DNA of 5,408 nucleotides from JADFOB01 sp964651325 (GTDB taxonomy: Bacteria; Planctomycetota; Phycisphaerae; UBA1845): positions 1-5,408 of the forward strand of contig CAZYXP010000227.1 of the NCBI GenBank assembly GCA_964651325.1, given 5' to 3'. Shown piece after piece: positions 5,320 through 5,408 of the stretch. Numbering within the stretch: the first letter of the stretch is position 1; every line of letters begins with the position of its first letter. Under the pieces are notes generated by a model. The model ran no database searches. It was not told the DNA's origin and saw nothing but the letters and a program-made list of their open reading frames with translations. The position numbers were made by a program, and so were the translations under genes.

Positions 5320-5380
5320 GTGGCACAGCGGCCCTCCGCTGTGTCTGGGCGGCTGCCCAGCCGGAGGGGAGCAGGGCCAC
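5320..5380. repeat. Hairpin-rich 61-bp intergenic unit, probable dispersed repeat
   Basis: The unit opens with GTGGC (5320-5324) and closes with the complementary GCCAC (5376-5380). Inside are two perfect hairpins: CACAGCGG (5324-5331) with CCGCTGTG (5336-5343), 4-nt loop, and CTGGGC (5345-5350) with GCCCAG (5355-5360), 4-nt loop. An alternative pairing, CCCTCCG (5332-5338) with CGGAGGG (5362-5368), would enclose the second hairpin. Such complementary ends with nested hairpins are typical of REP-like or small non-autonomous repeats. It resembles GTGGCACAGC-type intergenic elements I associate with planctomycetes, but no second copy is in this window. It could also act as a terminator for the kinase gene, though no T run follows. 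Confidence 0.5.
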
Positions 5381-5408
5381 AAATGATCGCGCGCGCGGGC
5401 TCCGTCGT

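Noticed and set aside
4616..5380. 254-codon minus-strand open frame opposite the kinase 3' half
   Set aside because: It overlaps the kinase C-lobe, membrane helix and tail, starts inside the hairpin repeat unit, and has no domain features.
5388..5397. Alternating CGCGCGCGCG, possible Z-DNA tract
   Set aside because: Ten alternating bases are common in GC-rich genomes and too short to claim a function.
5286..5408. Open frame starting at ATG 5286 and running off the right edge
   Set aside because: It runs straight through the hairpin repeat unit and the CG-alternating stretch. Its peptide looks repeat-derived and no ribosome site precedes it.

Overview
The window looks like chromosomal DNA of a planctomycete-type bacterium (Planctomycetota, possibly a Phycisphaerae-like lineage). 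The evidence is the high GC content, a prepilin-like protein with an FTLIELLVVIAIIALLISILLPSL N-terminus and a late His-(X)n-Asp-Gly motif, and a membrane-anchored Ser/Thr kinase with an anti-sigma-type zinc finger in front of the kinase domain. The lineage is inferred from protein style only.

Layout. Positions 2-763 (+) hold the 3' five-sixths of an ornithine carbamoyltransferase gene that runs off the left edge. After a 158-bp gap containing a small hairpin comes a complete carbamate kinase gene (922-1875, +). Together these two enzymes can turn citrulline and phosphate into ornithine, ammonia, CO2 and ATP. No arginine deiminase is visible. A 176-bp convergent spacer (1876-2051) carries a strong intrinsic terminator oriented for the next gene. 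That gene (2052-3179, -) encodes a 375-aa prepilin-like, surface or pseudopilin-type protein of unknown function, with an excellent Shine-Dalgarno sequence.

A 521-bp divergent intergenic region (3180-3700) separates the prepilin-like gene from a Ser/Thr protein kinase gene (3701-5278, +). This spacer is the most structured part of the window. It holds a candidate minus-strand promoter with a perfect TTGACA -35, an 18-bp perfect palindrome over the predicted start site, a leader of about 325 nt with stem-loops and three contiguous 17-nt degenerate repeats, a separate inverted repeat with 11-bp arms, and A/T tracts beside a GC hairpin.

The kinase has a zf-HC2-like zinc finger, a complete set of PknB-type catalytic motifs, one transmembrane helix and a short TPR-like extracytoplasmic tail. 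Downstream of it, 5320-5380 is a compact hairpin-rich unit that resembles a dispersed intergenic repeat.

I see no rRNA, tRNA, CRISPR array, transposase or phage gene. All four protein families are known. The parts that may be undescribed are the regulatory architecture of the 3180-3700 spacer and the 3' repeat unit.
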